A stretch of DNA of 64,000 nt from Streptomyces broussonetiae (lineage in GTDB: Bacteria > Actinomycetota > Actinomycetes > Streptomycetales > Streptomycetaceae): assembly GCF_009796285.1 (NCBI RefSeq), contig NZ_CP047020.1:8184001-8248000 (forward strand), in the 5' to 3' direction. Position numbers and translations under genes: made by a program. This document shows, one piece after another, positions 8,589 to 17,250 of this stretch. Position 1 is the first letter of the stretch. Each line of letters starts with the position of its first letter. Under the pieces are notes generated by a model, which was not told where the DNA came from, made no database searches, and worked only from the letters and a program-made list of their open reading frames with translations.

Positions 8589-9638
8589 TCACTGTTCCGG
8601 CGTGAGCACCACCCACACCGGACCGGCGGCGAAGTTCATCCGCCGGCCGTCCGCCGCCGTGAACGTCGTCCCACCCGTCGCGGCCGGCCGCGACCAGGAG
8701 GCGGCGAAGGACCGACCGTCGCGCAGCACCTCCGCCGTCCCGGCGCCGACCGTCTCGGTGTACGGCGTGTGGTTGCCGAGCGCGTCGTGATAGCGCGAGG
8801 CGTGGATCCTGACGTACTGCACGACGACGGTCGCGGCCGCCACCCGCGTCCCGCCGGTCGTGACGGCGGGCGTGCCGTCCATCGCGACCAGCCAGCGGCC
8901 GCGCGCCGGGGACCAGGTGAAGGTGAAGCGGGCGGCCGGGTAGTGCACCGTGCGCGAGACCGTGGGGATGCCGCCGAACGACGGGGCGGGGCCGTAGCCG
9001 AAGCCGGTCGTCAGCGCCGCCCTGCCCGGGGCCGCGGACAGCAGCCGGGAGGGCCGGAGATAGAGATTGTGCGGGGCGCGCCTGCCGGCACCCCGGAAGT
9101 AGGCGGCGGGCGCCCGGTCGGGGGACTGCGCCCACAGCGGCGCCCTGCCGATCAGCGGCAGCAGGCTGCGCTGGGCGCCGGAGAAGGCGAGGGCCGGCCG
9201 GTCGAACTGCCGCAGCAGCTCCAGATCGGACTCGCGTGCGCTGCGCACCGGTCCGACGGCCGCCGGCAGCCTGGTCGCGAACACCGCCATCAGCCGGCTC
9301 AGGCCGCCCTCCACCTGTTCCGCGTACACCACGTCCGCAGCCTCAAGGCCGGTCTGCGGGCGGGCCGCGGGCGCGTTGTCGATCTTCACGGCGAGCGGTT
9401 GGCCCGCCGCGGTGACCGGCGGCGCCGAGGCCGGTGACACCGTCGTGGGCTGTGCGGGGGCAGGCATGTGCTGCGGGGCGCGGTCGTCGTCCCGGCCGCG
9501 GCGCGAACAGCCCGCGGTGAGGGAGACGGTCAGTGAGGTGGCCAGCACAGCCGCCGTCAGTGCTGCGCGCCGCGTGCGCGTTCCGCATCTCGTGCCCACT
9601 GTTGCCACCCTGCCCGCGTAGTCGGATTGTGTGCTCAT
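8589..9638 (-). CDS. DUF3048-domain lipoprotein (YerB-like)
   Basis: 349 residues. The N-terminus has an Arg cluster, a hydrophobic stretch and a lipobox ending LTAGC (Cys44), so it is probably anchored to the outer face of the membrane. The body matches the DUF3048/YerB family: LAVKIDNAPAARPQTGLEAADVVYAEQVEGG near the start of the domain (read in pieces), SARESDLELL, and a C-terminal part with GTPAVTTGGTRV and WSRPAATGGTTFTAADGRRM. Family function is unknown. ATG at 9636-9638; no good start lies nearer the signal. Converges with pcaV, 27 bases between the stops. Confidence 0.8.
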   Translation of the reverse strand: MSTQSDYAGRVATVGTRCGTRTRRAALTAAVLATSLTVSLTAGCSRRGRDDDRAPQHMPAPAQPTTVSPASAPPVTAAGQPLAVKIDNAPAARPQTGLEAADVVYAEQVEGGLSRLMAVFATRLPAAVGPVRSARESDLELLRQFDRPALAFSGAQRSLLPLIGRAPLWAQSPDRAPAAYFRGAGRRAPHNLYLRPSRLLSAAPGRAALTTGFGYGPAPSFGGIPTVSRTVHYPAARFTFTWSPARGRWLVAMDGTPAVTTGGTRVAAATVVVQYVRIHASRYHDALGNHTPYTETVGAGTAEVLRDGRSFAASWSRPAATGGTTFTAADGRRMNFAAGPVWVVLTPEQ

Positions 9639-10011
9639 CAGGTCGAGGCTGGCCCTACCCGATCGCATGCGGCCATGCGCGCCCACTGGGCCGAACAGAC
9701 GCGGGGTGTGACCCGGGCGGGGGGCGGGGCAGCGTCTCTGAGGGGCGCGGGAGGTGTCGGACGGGCGCTGTGCGGGACGGGGAGCCGGGTTGGGCGGGGC
9801 CGGGTCGTGTCCGGACGGGGGCGTGTCGGACGGGAGGTGGGCCGCGCCGGACGACGCTGAGCCATGTCGGACGGGGGAGCGGGTCGTGTCGGACGGGAGG
9901 TGGGCCGCGCGGCGCGGTGAGCCACGGCGGTGCGGTGCGTACACGGGCCATGCCCCGATGGCATCGCGCGGCACTCCGGAAGGCGCCGTCGGGGGAGGGC
10001 CGAGCGCAGCG
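9639..10011. repeat. G-rich intergenic region with five copies of TGTCGGACGGG
   Basis: 373 bases upstream of the DUF3048 gene and downstream of the ligase gene, both on the minus strand. It holds the 11-base word TGTCGGACGGG at 9755, 9824, 9865 and 9887 and a one-base variant at 9808. Two of these lie inside an exact 25-base direct repeat (9823-9847 and 9886-9910). The top strand is full of G-runs. Short open frames through it give only Pro/Arg/Thr-rich peptides and are not credible genes. Function unknown; possibilities include repeat-driven structure or a regulator-binding array. Confidence 0.7.
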
Positions 10012-11073
10012 TCAGCCCAGGATCTCCGCCAAGTCGTACCGCACCGGCTCCTCGAGCTGGGCGTAGGTGCAGCTCTGTGGTGTGCGGTCCGGGCGCCAGC
10101 GGCGGAAGCGGGCGGTGTGCCGGAAACGCTGCCCGTTCTCCATGTGGTCGTAGGCCACCTCGGCGACCCGCTCCGGCCTGAGTGGTACCCAGGACAGGTC
10201 CTTCTTTCCCGACCAGCGGCTCGGCGCGCCCGGCAGCCGGGCCGTCTCATGGGCGGACTCGTCCGACCAGGCCGCCCACGGATGCCCGGTCACGTCGTCC
10301 ATGCGCAGCGGCTGGAGTTCCTCGACCAGTTCGGCCCGCTTCTTCATGGCGAAGGCGGCCGAGACACCCACATGCTGGAGCCTGCCGTGGTCGTCGTACA
10401 GGCCGAGCAGCAGTGAGCCGACCACCGGGCCGCTCTTGTGGAAGCGGTATCCGGCCACGACGACGTCGGCCGTCCGCTCGTGCTTGATCTTGAACATGGC
10501 CCGCTGGTCCGGCAGATAGCGCAGGGTGAGCGGTTTGGCGACGACGCCGTCCAGACCGGCGCCCTCGTACTGTTCGAACCACCTCTGTGCCACCTCGAGG
10601 TCCCTCGTCGCCGGTGCCAGGTGCACCGGCGGGGTCGACCCGGTCAGCGCCCGGTCCAGCAGGGCCCGGCGGTCGGTCAGCGGCACGTCGAGCAGCGACC
10701 GGTCGTCCAGCGCGAGCAGGTCGAAGGCGACGAAGGACGACGGGGTCCTCTCGGCGAGCATCCGCACCCGGGAGTCCGCCGGGTGGATCCGCTCGCTCAG
10801 CGCGTCGAAGTCCAGTCGCCCACCCCGCGCGATCACGATCTCCCCGTCGAGCACGCACCGCTTGGGCACCCGCTCCCGCAACGCGGCCACCAGCTCCGGA
10901 AAATACCTGGTCAGCGGCTTTCCGGTACGGCTGCCCACCTCCATCTCGGACCCGTCACGGAACACGATCGCCCGGAAGCCGTCCCACTTCGCCTCGTAGT
11001 CCATACCCGGCGGGATCATCGCCACGGACTTGGCGAGCATGGGCTTCACGGGAGGCATCACCGGCAGATCCAT
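10012..11073 (-). CDS. ATP-dependent DNA ligase (LigD ligase-domain type)
   Basis: 353 residues, stand-alone ATP-dependent ligase of the LigD class. The nucleotidyltransferase motif I is YEAKWDG with the adenylated Lys29. Other ligase motifs follow: SRTGKPLTRYFPEL, LDGEIV, FVAFDLLALD, GLDGVVAKP and MFKIKHERTADVVVAGYR. The C-terminal part (VGVSAAFAMKKRAEL and beyond) is the OB-fold. The ATG at 11071-11073 (MDLPVMPPVKPMLAK) gives the usual short N-terminus. Divergent from a LigD-type polymerase gene 94 bases away. In actinomycetes such split pairs act with Ku in non-homologous end joining; Ku is not in this window. Confidence 0.9.
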   Translation of the reverse strand: MDLPVMPPVKPMLAKSVAMIPPGMDYEAKWDGFRAIVFRDGSEMEVGSRTGKPLTRYFPELVAALRERVPKRCVLDGEIVIARGGRLDFDALSERIHPADSRVRMLAERTPSSFVAFDLLALDDRSLLDVPLTDRRALLDRALTGSTPPVHLAPATRDLEVAQRWFEQYEGAGLDGVVAKPLTLRYLPDQRAMFKIKHERTADVVVAGYRFHKSGPVVGSLLLGLYDDHGRLQHVGVSAAFAMKKRAELVEELQPLRMDDVTGHPWAAWSDESAHETARLPGAPSRWSGKKDLSWVPLRPERVAEVAYDHMENGQRFRHTARFRRWRPDRTPQSCTYAQLEEPVRYDLAEILG

Positions 11074-11167
11074 GCGTCCGATTCTGCTCGCATACGGTGG
11101 CGAGTGCCCGCTGTCACCCACTGCCTTCCGGTATGCGCGCTGTGCCGGGTACGCCTACCGTGGCCGC
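11074..11167. promoter_or_regulatory. divergent promoter region of the NHEJ ligase and polymerase genes
   Basis: 94 bases between two divergent genes, so both promoters must lie here or overlap the coding ends. TACCGT at 11156-11161, followed within six bases by the ATG of the polymerase gene and with no clear ribosome site, is consistent with a leaderless or near-leaderless start. Nothing else stands out. Confidence 0.4.
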
Positions 11168-12187
11168 ATGGGTGATGCGGTGGAACTGGAGGTGGCCGGC
11201 CGGACGGTACGGCTGTCCAGCCCGGACAAGGTCTTCTTCCCCGAGCGCGGTTTCACCAAGCTGGACGTCGCCCGGTACTACGTCGGCGTCGGCCCCGGCA
11301 TCCTGCGCGCCCTGCGCAACCGGCCGACCACCCTGGAGCGCTACCCGGACGGCGTCGACGGTGAGTGGTTCTTCCAGAAGCGGGCCCCCAAGGGCATGCC
11401 CGACTGGATCCCGACTGCGCACATCACCTTCCCCAGCGGCCGCAGCGCCGACGAGATGTGCCCCACCGAGCAGGCAGCCGTGGTGTGGGCGGCCCAGTAC
11501 GGCACTCTCACTTTCCACCCCTGGCCGGTGCGTGCCACCGATGTCGACCACCCCGACGAACTGCGCATCGACCTCGACCCGCAGCCCGGCACGGACTTCG
11601 ACGACGCCGTCCGCGCCGCCCACGAACTGCGCGCGGTCCTCGACGAGTTCGGCGGGCTGCGCGGCTGGCCCAAGACCTCCGGCGGCCGCGGCCTGCACGT
11701 CTTCGTGCCCGTCGAACCGCGCTGGACCTTCACCCAGGTGCGGCGCGCCGCGATCGCGGTCGGCCGGGAGATGGAACGCCGGATGCCCGACCAGGTGACG
11801 ATCAAGTGGTGGAAGGAGGAACGGGGCAGCCGAATCTTCCTCGACTACAACCAGACGGCCCGTGACCGCACCATCGCCTCCGCCTACTCGGTACGGCCGC
11901 GCCCGCACGCGCCCGTCTCGGCGCCGCTGCGCTGGGAGGAGGTCGGTGCGGTCCACCCCCGCGACTTCGACCTCGCCACCATGCCGGCTCGCTTCGCCGA
12001 ACTCGGCGACGTGCACGCCGACATGGACGACCACGCCTACTGCCTGGACGCGCTCCTGGAGCTGGCCCGACGCGACGAACACGACCACGGGCTGGGCGAT
12101 CTGCCGTACCCACCGGAGTACCCCAAGATGCCCGGCGAACCCAAGCGGGTCCAGCCGAGCCGGGCCCGCCGCGACCAGACTTCCTGA
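11168..12187 (+). CDS. LigD-type primase-polymerase (PolDom) protein
   Basis: 339 residues, archaeo-eukaryotic primase fold as in the polymerase domain of LigD. The metal-binding acidic pair is in ELRIDLDPQPG (Asp135, Asp137). Other family stretches are SSPDKVFFPERGFTKLD, FFQKRAPKGMPDW, KTSGGRGLHVFVP and RIFLDYNQTARDRTIASAYS (read in pieces). It should fill or extend ends with ribo- or deoxynucleotides during end joining. ATG at 11168-11170. Divergent from the ligase gene, giving a split NHEJ module. The C-terminus (PKMPGEPKRVQPSRARRDQTS) is a basic tail. Confidence 0.9.
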   Translation: MGDAVELEVAGRTVRLSSPDKVFFPERGFTKLDVARYYVGVGPGILRALRNRPTTLERYPDGVDGEWFFQKRAPKGMPDWIPTAHITFPSGRSADEMCPTEQAAVVWAAQYGTLTFHPWPVRATDVDHPDELRIDLDPQPGTDFDDAVRAAHELRAVLDEFGGLRGWPKTSGGRGLHVFVPVEPRWTFTQVRRAAIAVGREMERRMPDQVTIKWWKEERGSRIFLDYNQTARDRTIASAYSVRPRPHAPVSAPLRWEEVGAVHPRDFDLATMPARFAELGDVHADMDDHAYCLDALLELARRDEHDHGLGDLPYPPEYPKMPGEPKRVQPSRARRDQTS

Positions 12188-12540
12188 ACACGGCCCCGCC
12201 CTGCTGTCGGCCGCACAGGCTCTGCGGCCGGCCGCGCTCGCCCTGCGGGCGCGCTGCCGCCAACTGCGCGCGCTGCTGCCCGCCGGTCCCGCTCCGCGGC
12301 TGGACCCGCCCACCCGCTGCCGCCCGCATCCGCCCCGCTGCCGCCTGCATCCGCCCCGCTGCCGGCCGGTCCCGGCGCTGTCCCGGGCTCCGGCCGCCGG
12401 CGGCTGTGTCGGAGGCCGTCGGCTGTGCCGGCTCGGTGCGTGCGAGGCCGCCGCGAGAGAGCTGGGGGAGGAGGGAGGCTCTCGTGCGGCATGTGCGTGC
12501 GGGACTGACAACACCCCCCGGTACAAGCGATCATGCCGGG
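12188..12540. repeat. GC-rich intergenic region with a 21-base tandem repeat
   Basis: 353 bases with no supportable gene. Two tandem copies of a 21-base unit that begins CCCGCTGCCGCC (12313-12333 and 12334-12354, differing at one base) are followed by the first ten bases of a third. Nearby is more CGCTGC/CCGGCC low-complexity sequence. The last 40 bases should carry the promoter and ribosome site of the gene at 12541, but I see no clear consensus. Confidence 0.6.
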
Positions 12541-13479
12541 ATGACCCGTGTCCTGACCCGAAGCGACCTCGAGGCCCTGCTGGAGCCGGCGGCCTGTCTC
12601 ACAGCCCTGCGCGACGGCTTCCGTACGGCCGGCACCGTGGCCGTACCCGGTCGGCGGGTCCGTACCGACCTGCCGTTTCCCGGCACGGCCACCGTGCTCG
12701 TCCCCGGCCTGCTGCCCGGCATCGACGCGTACACGGTGAAGGCGAACGCCAAGTTCCCCGGTGCCCGGCCCGCCCTGCGCGGGGTGATCTGCCTGTACAG
12801 CGGCGCGGACGGCGAACTGCTCGCGCTGCTGGACTCGGCCACCGTCACCGCCTGGCGGACGGGACTGGCCGCCGCCCTGGGCACCGCACTGCTGGCCCCG
12901 GCGGCGTACGACGTCCTCGGGGTGATCGGAGCGGGCGCCCAGGCCGAGTTGACGCTGCGCGGCCTGACGGGCGAGCACCGGCCGCGGCACCTCGTCGTCC
13001 ACGACACGGACCCCGAGCGCGCCGCCGCGTTCGCCGCCCGGCACGGCGGCCGGGTCCTGGACTCCGCCGCCGCGGTGGCCGAGTCTGCCGACACCGTCCT
13101 GCTCGCGACCTGGTCCCGGACACCGCTGCTCGCCCTCGCCGACACCCGCCCCGGACAGCACTTCACCAGCCTCGGCACCGACGAGCCCGGCAAACGGGAA
13201 CTCGCCCCCGACCTGCTGGACGCCGCACTGCTCGTCGTCGACGACGAGGAACTCGCCATCGACATGGGCGTGTTGGCGGCCCCCGAACTGACCCGGACCA
13301 CCGCCGACGCCACCCTCACCGACATCCTGCGCGGCACCCGCCCCGGGCGCGGCTCGGCGCGCGAACGCACGGTGTACGCCCCCGTAGGGCTGCCCTGGCA
13401 GGATCTCGCCCTCACCTGGCTCGCCTGGCGGGAGGCGGAGCGCCGGGGCGTGGGAGCGACGATCGACCTGCTGAGCTGA
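12541..13479 (+). CDS. ornithine cyclodeaminase / mu-crystallin family protein
   Basis: 312 residues. NAD(P)-dependent family that includes ornithine cyclodeaminase, alanine dehydrogenases and ketimine reductases. The Rossmann motif is GVIGAGAQAELTLRGL at about residues 123-138. Family catalytic features are visible: Lys in YTVKANAKFPG, Arg in ATVTAWRTGL, and Asp in EELAIDMG. The stretch FTSLGTDEPGKRELAPDLL is also typical. The substrate cannot be told from sequence; it stands alone between intergenic regions, with a LacI regulator 220 bases downstream. ATG at 12541. Confidence 0.82.
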   Translation: MTRVLTRSDLEALLEPAACLTALRDGFRTAGTVAVPGRRVRTDLPFPGTATVLVPGLLPGIDAYTVKANAKFPGARPALRGVICLYSGADGELLALLDSATVTAWRTGLAAALGTALLAPAAYDVLGVIGAGAQAELTLRGLTGEHRPRHLVVHDTDPERAAAFAARHGGRVLDSAAAVAESADTVLLATWSRTPLLALADTRPGQHFTSLGTDEPGKRELAPDLLDAALLVVDDEELAIDMGVLAAPELTRTTADATLTDILRGTRPGRGSARERTVYAPVGLPWQDLALTWLAWREAERRGVGATIDLLS

Positions 13480-13699
13480 GCCACGCGCCGCATGCCGAAA
13501 GGGGGTGCCGGTCGTGTCCCGCACCGTGTGCCGCCCGTGACCGGGGCGTCCGGGTGCGGGTCGGCCGGACGCCCGCACCGCAGGCCGCGGTGCGACACCG
13601 CTGCCGGGCAACCCACCCCGGCCGAAGGGCTGTTGCGGCACCGGCGCCGTCCCCACCTCGCGGTTATCCTGGCCGCGAGCCGCCGAGGAGGAGTCCTGA

Positions 13700-14800
13700 G
13701 TGACCGAGGCAGTGTCGCGTCCCACGCTGGAGGCCGTGGCCGCGCGGGCCGGTGTGTCCCGCGCCACCGTGTCGCGGGTGGTCAACGGAGGCGACGGGGT
13801 GCGCGAGCCGCTGGCCGAGCGGGTCCGGCGCGCCGTGGCCGAGCTGGGCTACGTCCCCAACCAGGCGGCGCGCAGCCTGGTCACCCGGCGGCACGACGCC
13901 GTCGCGGTCGTGATCGCCGAGCCCGAGACCCGGGTCTTCGCCGACCCCTTCTTCGCCCTCCAACTCCGTGGCATCAGCAAGGAGCTGACCGCCCACGACA
14001 ACCAGCTGGTGCTGCTGCTCACCGAGGGCCGTGACGATCACGCGCGCGTGGCCCGCTACCTCGCCGGTGGACACGTCGACGGCGCCCTCGTCTTCTCGCT
14101 GCACCTGGACGACCCGCTGCCCGGCCTCATCCACGACGCCGGCGTGCCCACCGTGTTCGGCGGGCGGCCCGACTGGGGCGGCGACACCCGGGCCCCGGGC
14201 CCCGAGCGCCCCGGCCGGGCCGGTGGCAACCCGGGTGTGGTGTACGTCGACTGCGACAACCGGGGCGGCGCCCGCACGGCCGTACGCCATCTCGTGGACC
14301 TCGGCCGCCGGCGTGTCGCACACATCACCGGTGCCCTGGACCAGACCTCGGCCGTGGACCGGCTCGACGGATACCGGGACGTCATGGCCGACCTGCCCGG
14401 CGGGAGCGACCCCCGGCTGGTCGTGGAGAGCGACTTCACGCCGGGCGGCGGCGAAGGCGCGATGCGTACGCTTCTCGACCGCTGCCCGGACGTGGACGCC
14501 GTGTTCGCCGCCAACGACCTCACCGCGCTCGGCGCGCTGCGCGTGCTGCGCGCGAGCGGCCGGCGCGTGCCCGAGGACGTGGCAGTGATCGGCTTCGACG
14601 ACATGCTGCCCGTCGCGATGGAGGCCGACCCGCCGCTGACGACGGTCCGTCAGGACATCGAGGAGATGGGACGGCTGATGGCCCGCCTGCTGCTGCGCGG
14701 TCTGTCCGGTGGCCGCGACCGCGCAGGAGCCACGGCGGACACGCCGCCCGACGGCGGTGTGATCCTCCCGACGACACTGGTCCGCCGCGCCTCCGCATAG
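13700..14800 (+). CDS. LacI-family transcriptional regulator
   Basis: 366 residues. The N-terminal helix-turn-helix and hinge are clear: LEAVAARAGVSRATVSRVVNG then VRRAVAELGYVPNQAARSL. The rest is a periplasmic-binding-protein-like sensor (YVDCDNRGGARTAVRHLVDLGRRR, VFAANDLTALGALR, VAVIGFDD). GTG start at 13700-13702 with GAGGAGGAG about eight bases upstream. Family members repress sugar or related uptake and catabolic genes. No sugar operon adjoins, so the target is unknown; a loop rich in Pro/Gly (around residues 162-178) is an insertion I do not recognise. Confidence 0.9.
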   Translation: MTEAVSRPTLEAVAARAGVSRATVSRVVNGGDGVREPLAERVRRAVAELGYVPNQAARSLVTRRHDAVAVVIAEPETRVFADPFFALQLRGISKELTAHDNQLVLLLTEGRDDHARVARYLAGGHVDGALVFSLHLDDPLPGLIHDAGVPTVFGGRPDWGGDTRAPGPERPGRAGGNPGVVYVDCDNRGGARTAVRHLVDLGRRRVAHITGALDQTSAVDRLDGYRDVMADLPGGSDPRLVVESDFTPGGGEGAMRTLLDRCPDVDAVFAANDLTALGALRVLRASGRRVPEDVAVIGFDDMLPVAMEADPPLTTVRQDIEEMGRLMARLLLRGLSGGRDRAGATADTPPDGGVILPTTLVRRASA

Positions 14801-14837
14801 CCACGGGCGAGCCCGCGCCGGGCCGCCGGCGCCCGGC

Positions 14838-15626
14838 TCAGCCCTTCTGCGAGGCGCTGTGGATCACGGCGAAGCGGGCACCGTAGGGGTCGGTGAGCTG
14901 GGCCATGCGGCCGACGCCCGCCATGCTCGTGGCCGGCATCCGCACCACTCCGCCGAGCTGCTGCGCCTTGTCGACCACGGCGTCCGCGTCCTCGACCTCG
15001 AAGTACGGCAGCCAGTACGGGTGGTCCTGCGCCGCGCCGCCTTCGGCCAGGGACATGATCCCGCCGAACATCGCGTCCTCACCGGCACCCGCGGGGTTGA
15101 GGCAGGTGTACATGCCGCCCGGGAAGGGGGTCGAGGAGGTCTCCAGGCCAAGTACCTTGTGGTAGAAGGCGGCGCCCGCAGCGACGTCCCGTGTGTACAA
15201 CTCGACCCAGCACAGCGAGCCCGGCTCGCTCGCCACCTCGATGCCTCTGATCGCTGCGGGCTGCCAGATCCCGAACGGCACGCCCGCCTGGTCGGCGAGG
15301 ACCGCCAGGTGTCCCTGGCCCATCACGTCCATGGGCCGGACCAGCACGCTGCCGTGGGCCTGCTCGGCCGCCTTGGCGGTGGCCTCGGCGTCCGCGCTCT
15401 GGAAGTACACGGTCCAGGTCGGCGGACCCTGCTCCGGGCCGGCCTGCATGCCGCCCGCGACGGTCCTGCCGCCCGACTGGAAGAAGCCGTAGCCGCCGGC
15501 GTCCGGTCCGGCCGACCGGAACTCCCAGCCGAACAGGCCGCCGTAGAAGGAGCGGGCGCCGTCGATGTCGGACGTGGTGACATCGATCCAGTTCGGAGCG
15601 CCGTTGACGAACCGGGTGGTGAGCAT
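14838..15626 (-). CDS. two-domain VOC (glyoxalase/bleomycin-resistance fold) protein
   Basis: 262 residues made of two repeats of the VOC fold. Repeat 1 spans about 1-125 (NWIDVTTSDIDGARSFYGGLFGWEF ... GHLAVLADQAGVPFGIWQ, read in pieces) and repeat 2 about 135-258 (CWVELYTRDVAAGAAFYHKVLGLE ... RMAQLTDPYGARFAVIH). This arrangement matches actinobacterial hydroxylase or glyoxalase-like proteins of unknown substrate. ATG at 15624-15626; the frame stays open far upstream, but that extension has no family match. Stands alone on the minus strand, converging with the LacI gene. Confidence 0.85.
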   Translation of the reverse strand: MLTTRFVNGAPNWIDVTTSDIDGARSFYGGLFGWEFRSAGPDAGGYGFFQSGGRTVAGGMQAGPEQGPPTWTVYFQSADAEATAKAAEQAHGSVLVRPMDVMGQGHLAVLADQAGVPFGIWQPAAIRGIEVASEPGSLCWVELYTRDVAAGAAFYHKVLGLETSSTPFPGGMYTCLNPAGAGEDAMFGGIMSLAEGGAAQDHPYWLPYFEVEDADAVVDKAQQLGGVVRMPATSMAGVGRMAQLTDPYGARFAVIHSASQKG

Positions 15627-15896
15627 CTTCGCCCTCCTCGAAAGGGGTCCCGTCCTCTGCACTGCCGAGTCTGGCACCCCCCACTGACAATCGCCGCCGG
15701 AGCACCGCGGCGCGCCGGAGCGGCCCGTGGCCGCACACCTGGTGGCCGGAGGCGTTCCCCAGGATTTCCTTCTCGCCCGCGCGCCGCCGTGCACGGGCCG
15801 GGACCGGGGGAGCATCATCAAGGCGGCCCCAGGTCCGGGCGGCGGCGTTGATCCGCCGTTGAGCGAACGTTTTTCGCCGGACGGCACGATCCTGGC

Positions 15897-16142
15897 ATGC
15901 ACTTCGACACGATCACCCCGGCCGACGAGACCTGGCAGGCACAGGCCCTGTGCGCCCAGACCGGGCCGGACTTCTTCTTCCCCGAGCCCGGCAGCTCGGT
16001 GCGCGAGGCGAAGCGCATCTGCGCCATGTGCGAGCTGCGTCCGGCCTGCCTGGACTACGCCCTCGCCAACGACGAGCGCTTCGGCGTCTGGGGCGGGCTC
16101 TCCGAGAAGGAACGCCTGGCCCTGCGCCGCACCTCCAACTGA
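15897..16142 (+). CDS. WhiB-family (Wbl) iron-sulfur regulatory protein
   Basis: 81 residues. The four Fe-S cysteines are Cys19, Cys42, Cys45 and Cys51 (Cys-x22-Cys-x2-Cys-x5-Cys), followed by the Gly-Val-Trp-Gly-Gly turn (residues 63-67) and a basic tail (SEKERLALRR). The ALCAQTGPDFFFPEPG and LDYALANDERFGVWGG stretches resemble WhiB itself rather than the WblC/WhiB7 type, but it is shorter at the N-terminus. Wbl proteins bind principal sigma factors and control development or stress genes. ATG at 15897. A strong hairpin follows immediately. Which Wbl paralogue it is cannot be fixed here. Confidence 0.92.
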   Translation: MHFDTITPADETWQAQALCAQTGPDFFFPEPGSSVREAKRICAMCELRPACLDYALANDERFGVWGGLSEKERLALRRTSN

Positions 16143-16143
16143 A

Positions 16144-16189
16144 CCCGAGCAGGGTGCCCGTCCGACGCCGGACGGACACCCTGCTCGGG
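16144..16189 (+). terminator. strong hairpin terminator after the WhiB-like gene
   Basis: A near-perfect inverted repeat begins one base after the stop codon: CCCGAGCAGGGTG pairs with CACCCTGCTCGGG, and GTCCG pairs with CGGAC inside it. No U-tract follows, as is common in Streptomyces. It lies between convergent genes and could stop transcription from both sides. Confidence 0.85.
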
Positions 16190-16210
16190 CCGGGGCCGCG
16201 CCCGTCGCAG

Positions 16211-17185
16211 TCAGCCGCCGAGGCGTGCCGCCAGCCGGGCCTTGCGCGCGGCCAGCTTCTCGTCGAACTTCGTGGCCTCGGCGTTCAGCCCGCCCATGAA
16301 CAGGCCGAGTTCCTCCTGCGCCTCGCGGCCCTCGGGGCCGAGGCCGTCGATCTCCAGGACCTTCAGGAAGCGCAGCACGGGCTGCAGGACGTCGTCGTGG
16401 TGGATGCGCAGGTTGTAGACCTCGCCGATGGCCATCTGCGCGGCGGCCCGCTCGAAGCCGGGGAGGCCGTGGCCGGGCATCCGGAAGTTCACCACGACGT
16501 CCCGGACTGCCTGCATGGTCAGGTCGGGTGCCAGCTCGAAGGCGGCCTTGAGCAGGTTGCGGTAGAAGACCATGTGCAGGTTCTCGTCGGTCGCGATGCG
16601 CGCCAGCATGCGGTCGCAGACCGGATCGCCCGACTGGTGGCCGGTGTTGCGGTGCGAGATCCGCGTGGCCAGCTCCTGGAAGGCGACATAGGCGATCGAG
16701 TGCAGCATCGAGTGCCCGTTGTCGGACTCGAAGCCCTCGCTCATGTGCGCCATGCGGAACTGCTCCAGCTTGTCCGGGTCCACCGCACGCGAGGCGAGCA
16801 GGTAGTCGCGCATCACGATGCCGTGCCGGCCCTCCTCGGCCGTCCAGCGGTGCACCCAGGTGCCCCAGGCGCCGTCGCGGCCGAAGAGCGTGGCGATCTC
16901 GTGGTGGTAGCTCGGCAGGTTGTCCTCGGTGAGCAGGTTGACCACGAGGGCGGTCCGGCCGATCTCGGTCACCTTGGACTGGCCCTTGTCCCAGGCCTCG
17001 CCGTCCTCGAACAGGCCGGGGAAGTTGCGGCCGTCGCTCCAGGGCACGTACTCGTGCGGCATCCAGTCCTTGGCGACCTTCAGATGCCGGTTCAGTTCGT
17101 TCTCGACCACTTCCTCCAGCGCGTACAGCAGCCGCGCGTCGGTCCAGACGGACGGGCTGCCGAGGTGAGGGGAGGTGATCGTCAC
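16211..17185 (-). CDS. acyl-[acyl-carrier-protein] desaturase (soluble diiron type)
   Basis: 324 residues, ferritin-like fatty acid desaturase type 2 (DesA1/DesA2 class). The diiron ligands are in EEGRH (residues 117-121) and DENLH (200-204), with earlier Glu ligands upstream (ALEEVVENELNRH). It would introduce a double bond into ACP-bound acyl chains and so affect membrane fluidity. GTG start at 17183-17185 (MTITSPHLG). The upstream region carries a compact array of palindromic half-sites (17251-17307) overlying the likely promoter, so expression is probably controlled by a dedicated repressor that responds to acyl-CoA or acyl-ACP. Confidence 0.9.
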   Translation of the reverse strand: MTITSPHLGSPSVWTDARLLYALEEVVENELNRHLKVAKDWMPHEYVPWSDGRNFPGLFEDGEAWDKGQSKVTEIGRTALVVNLLTEDNLPSYHHEIATLFGRDGAWGTWVHRWTAEEGRHGIVMRDYLLASRAVDPDKLEQFRMAHMSEGFESDNGHSMLHSIAYVAFQELATRISHRNTGHQSGDPVCDRMLARIATDENLHMVFYRNLLKAAFELAPDLTMQAVRDVVVNFRMPGHGLPGFERAAAQMAIGEVYNLRIHHDDVLQPVLRFLKVLEIDGLGPEGREAQEELGLFMGGLNAEATKFDEKLAARKARLAARLGG

Positions 17186-17250
17186 GGGAACTCCAGGGGG
17201 ACGCCGGGCAGGGGGGAGAGAAGGGGACGGTCCGGCGAGCGGGGCCGGAG

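Noticed and set aside
9627..9964. Short frames through the TGTCGGACGGG repeat region
   Set aside because: The products are low-complexity Pro/Arg/Thr repeats caused by the DNA repeat; no start with a ribosome site.
12188..12540. Possible Gly/Ala/Asp-repeat protein on the minus strand
   Set aside because: The repeat arises from the 21-base tandem repeat; the frame has no conserved part and no proper start.
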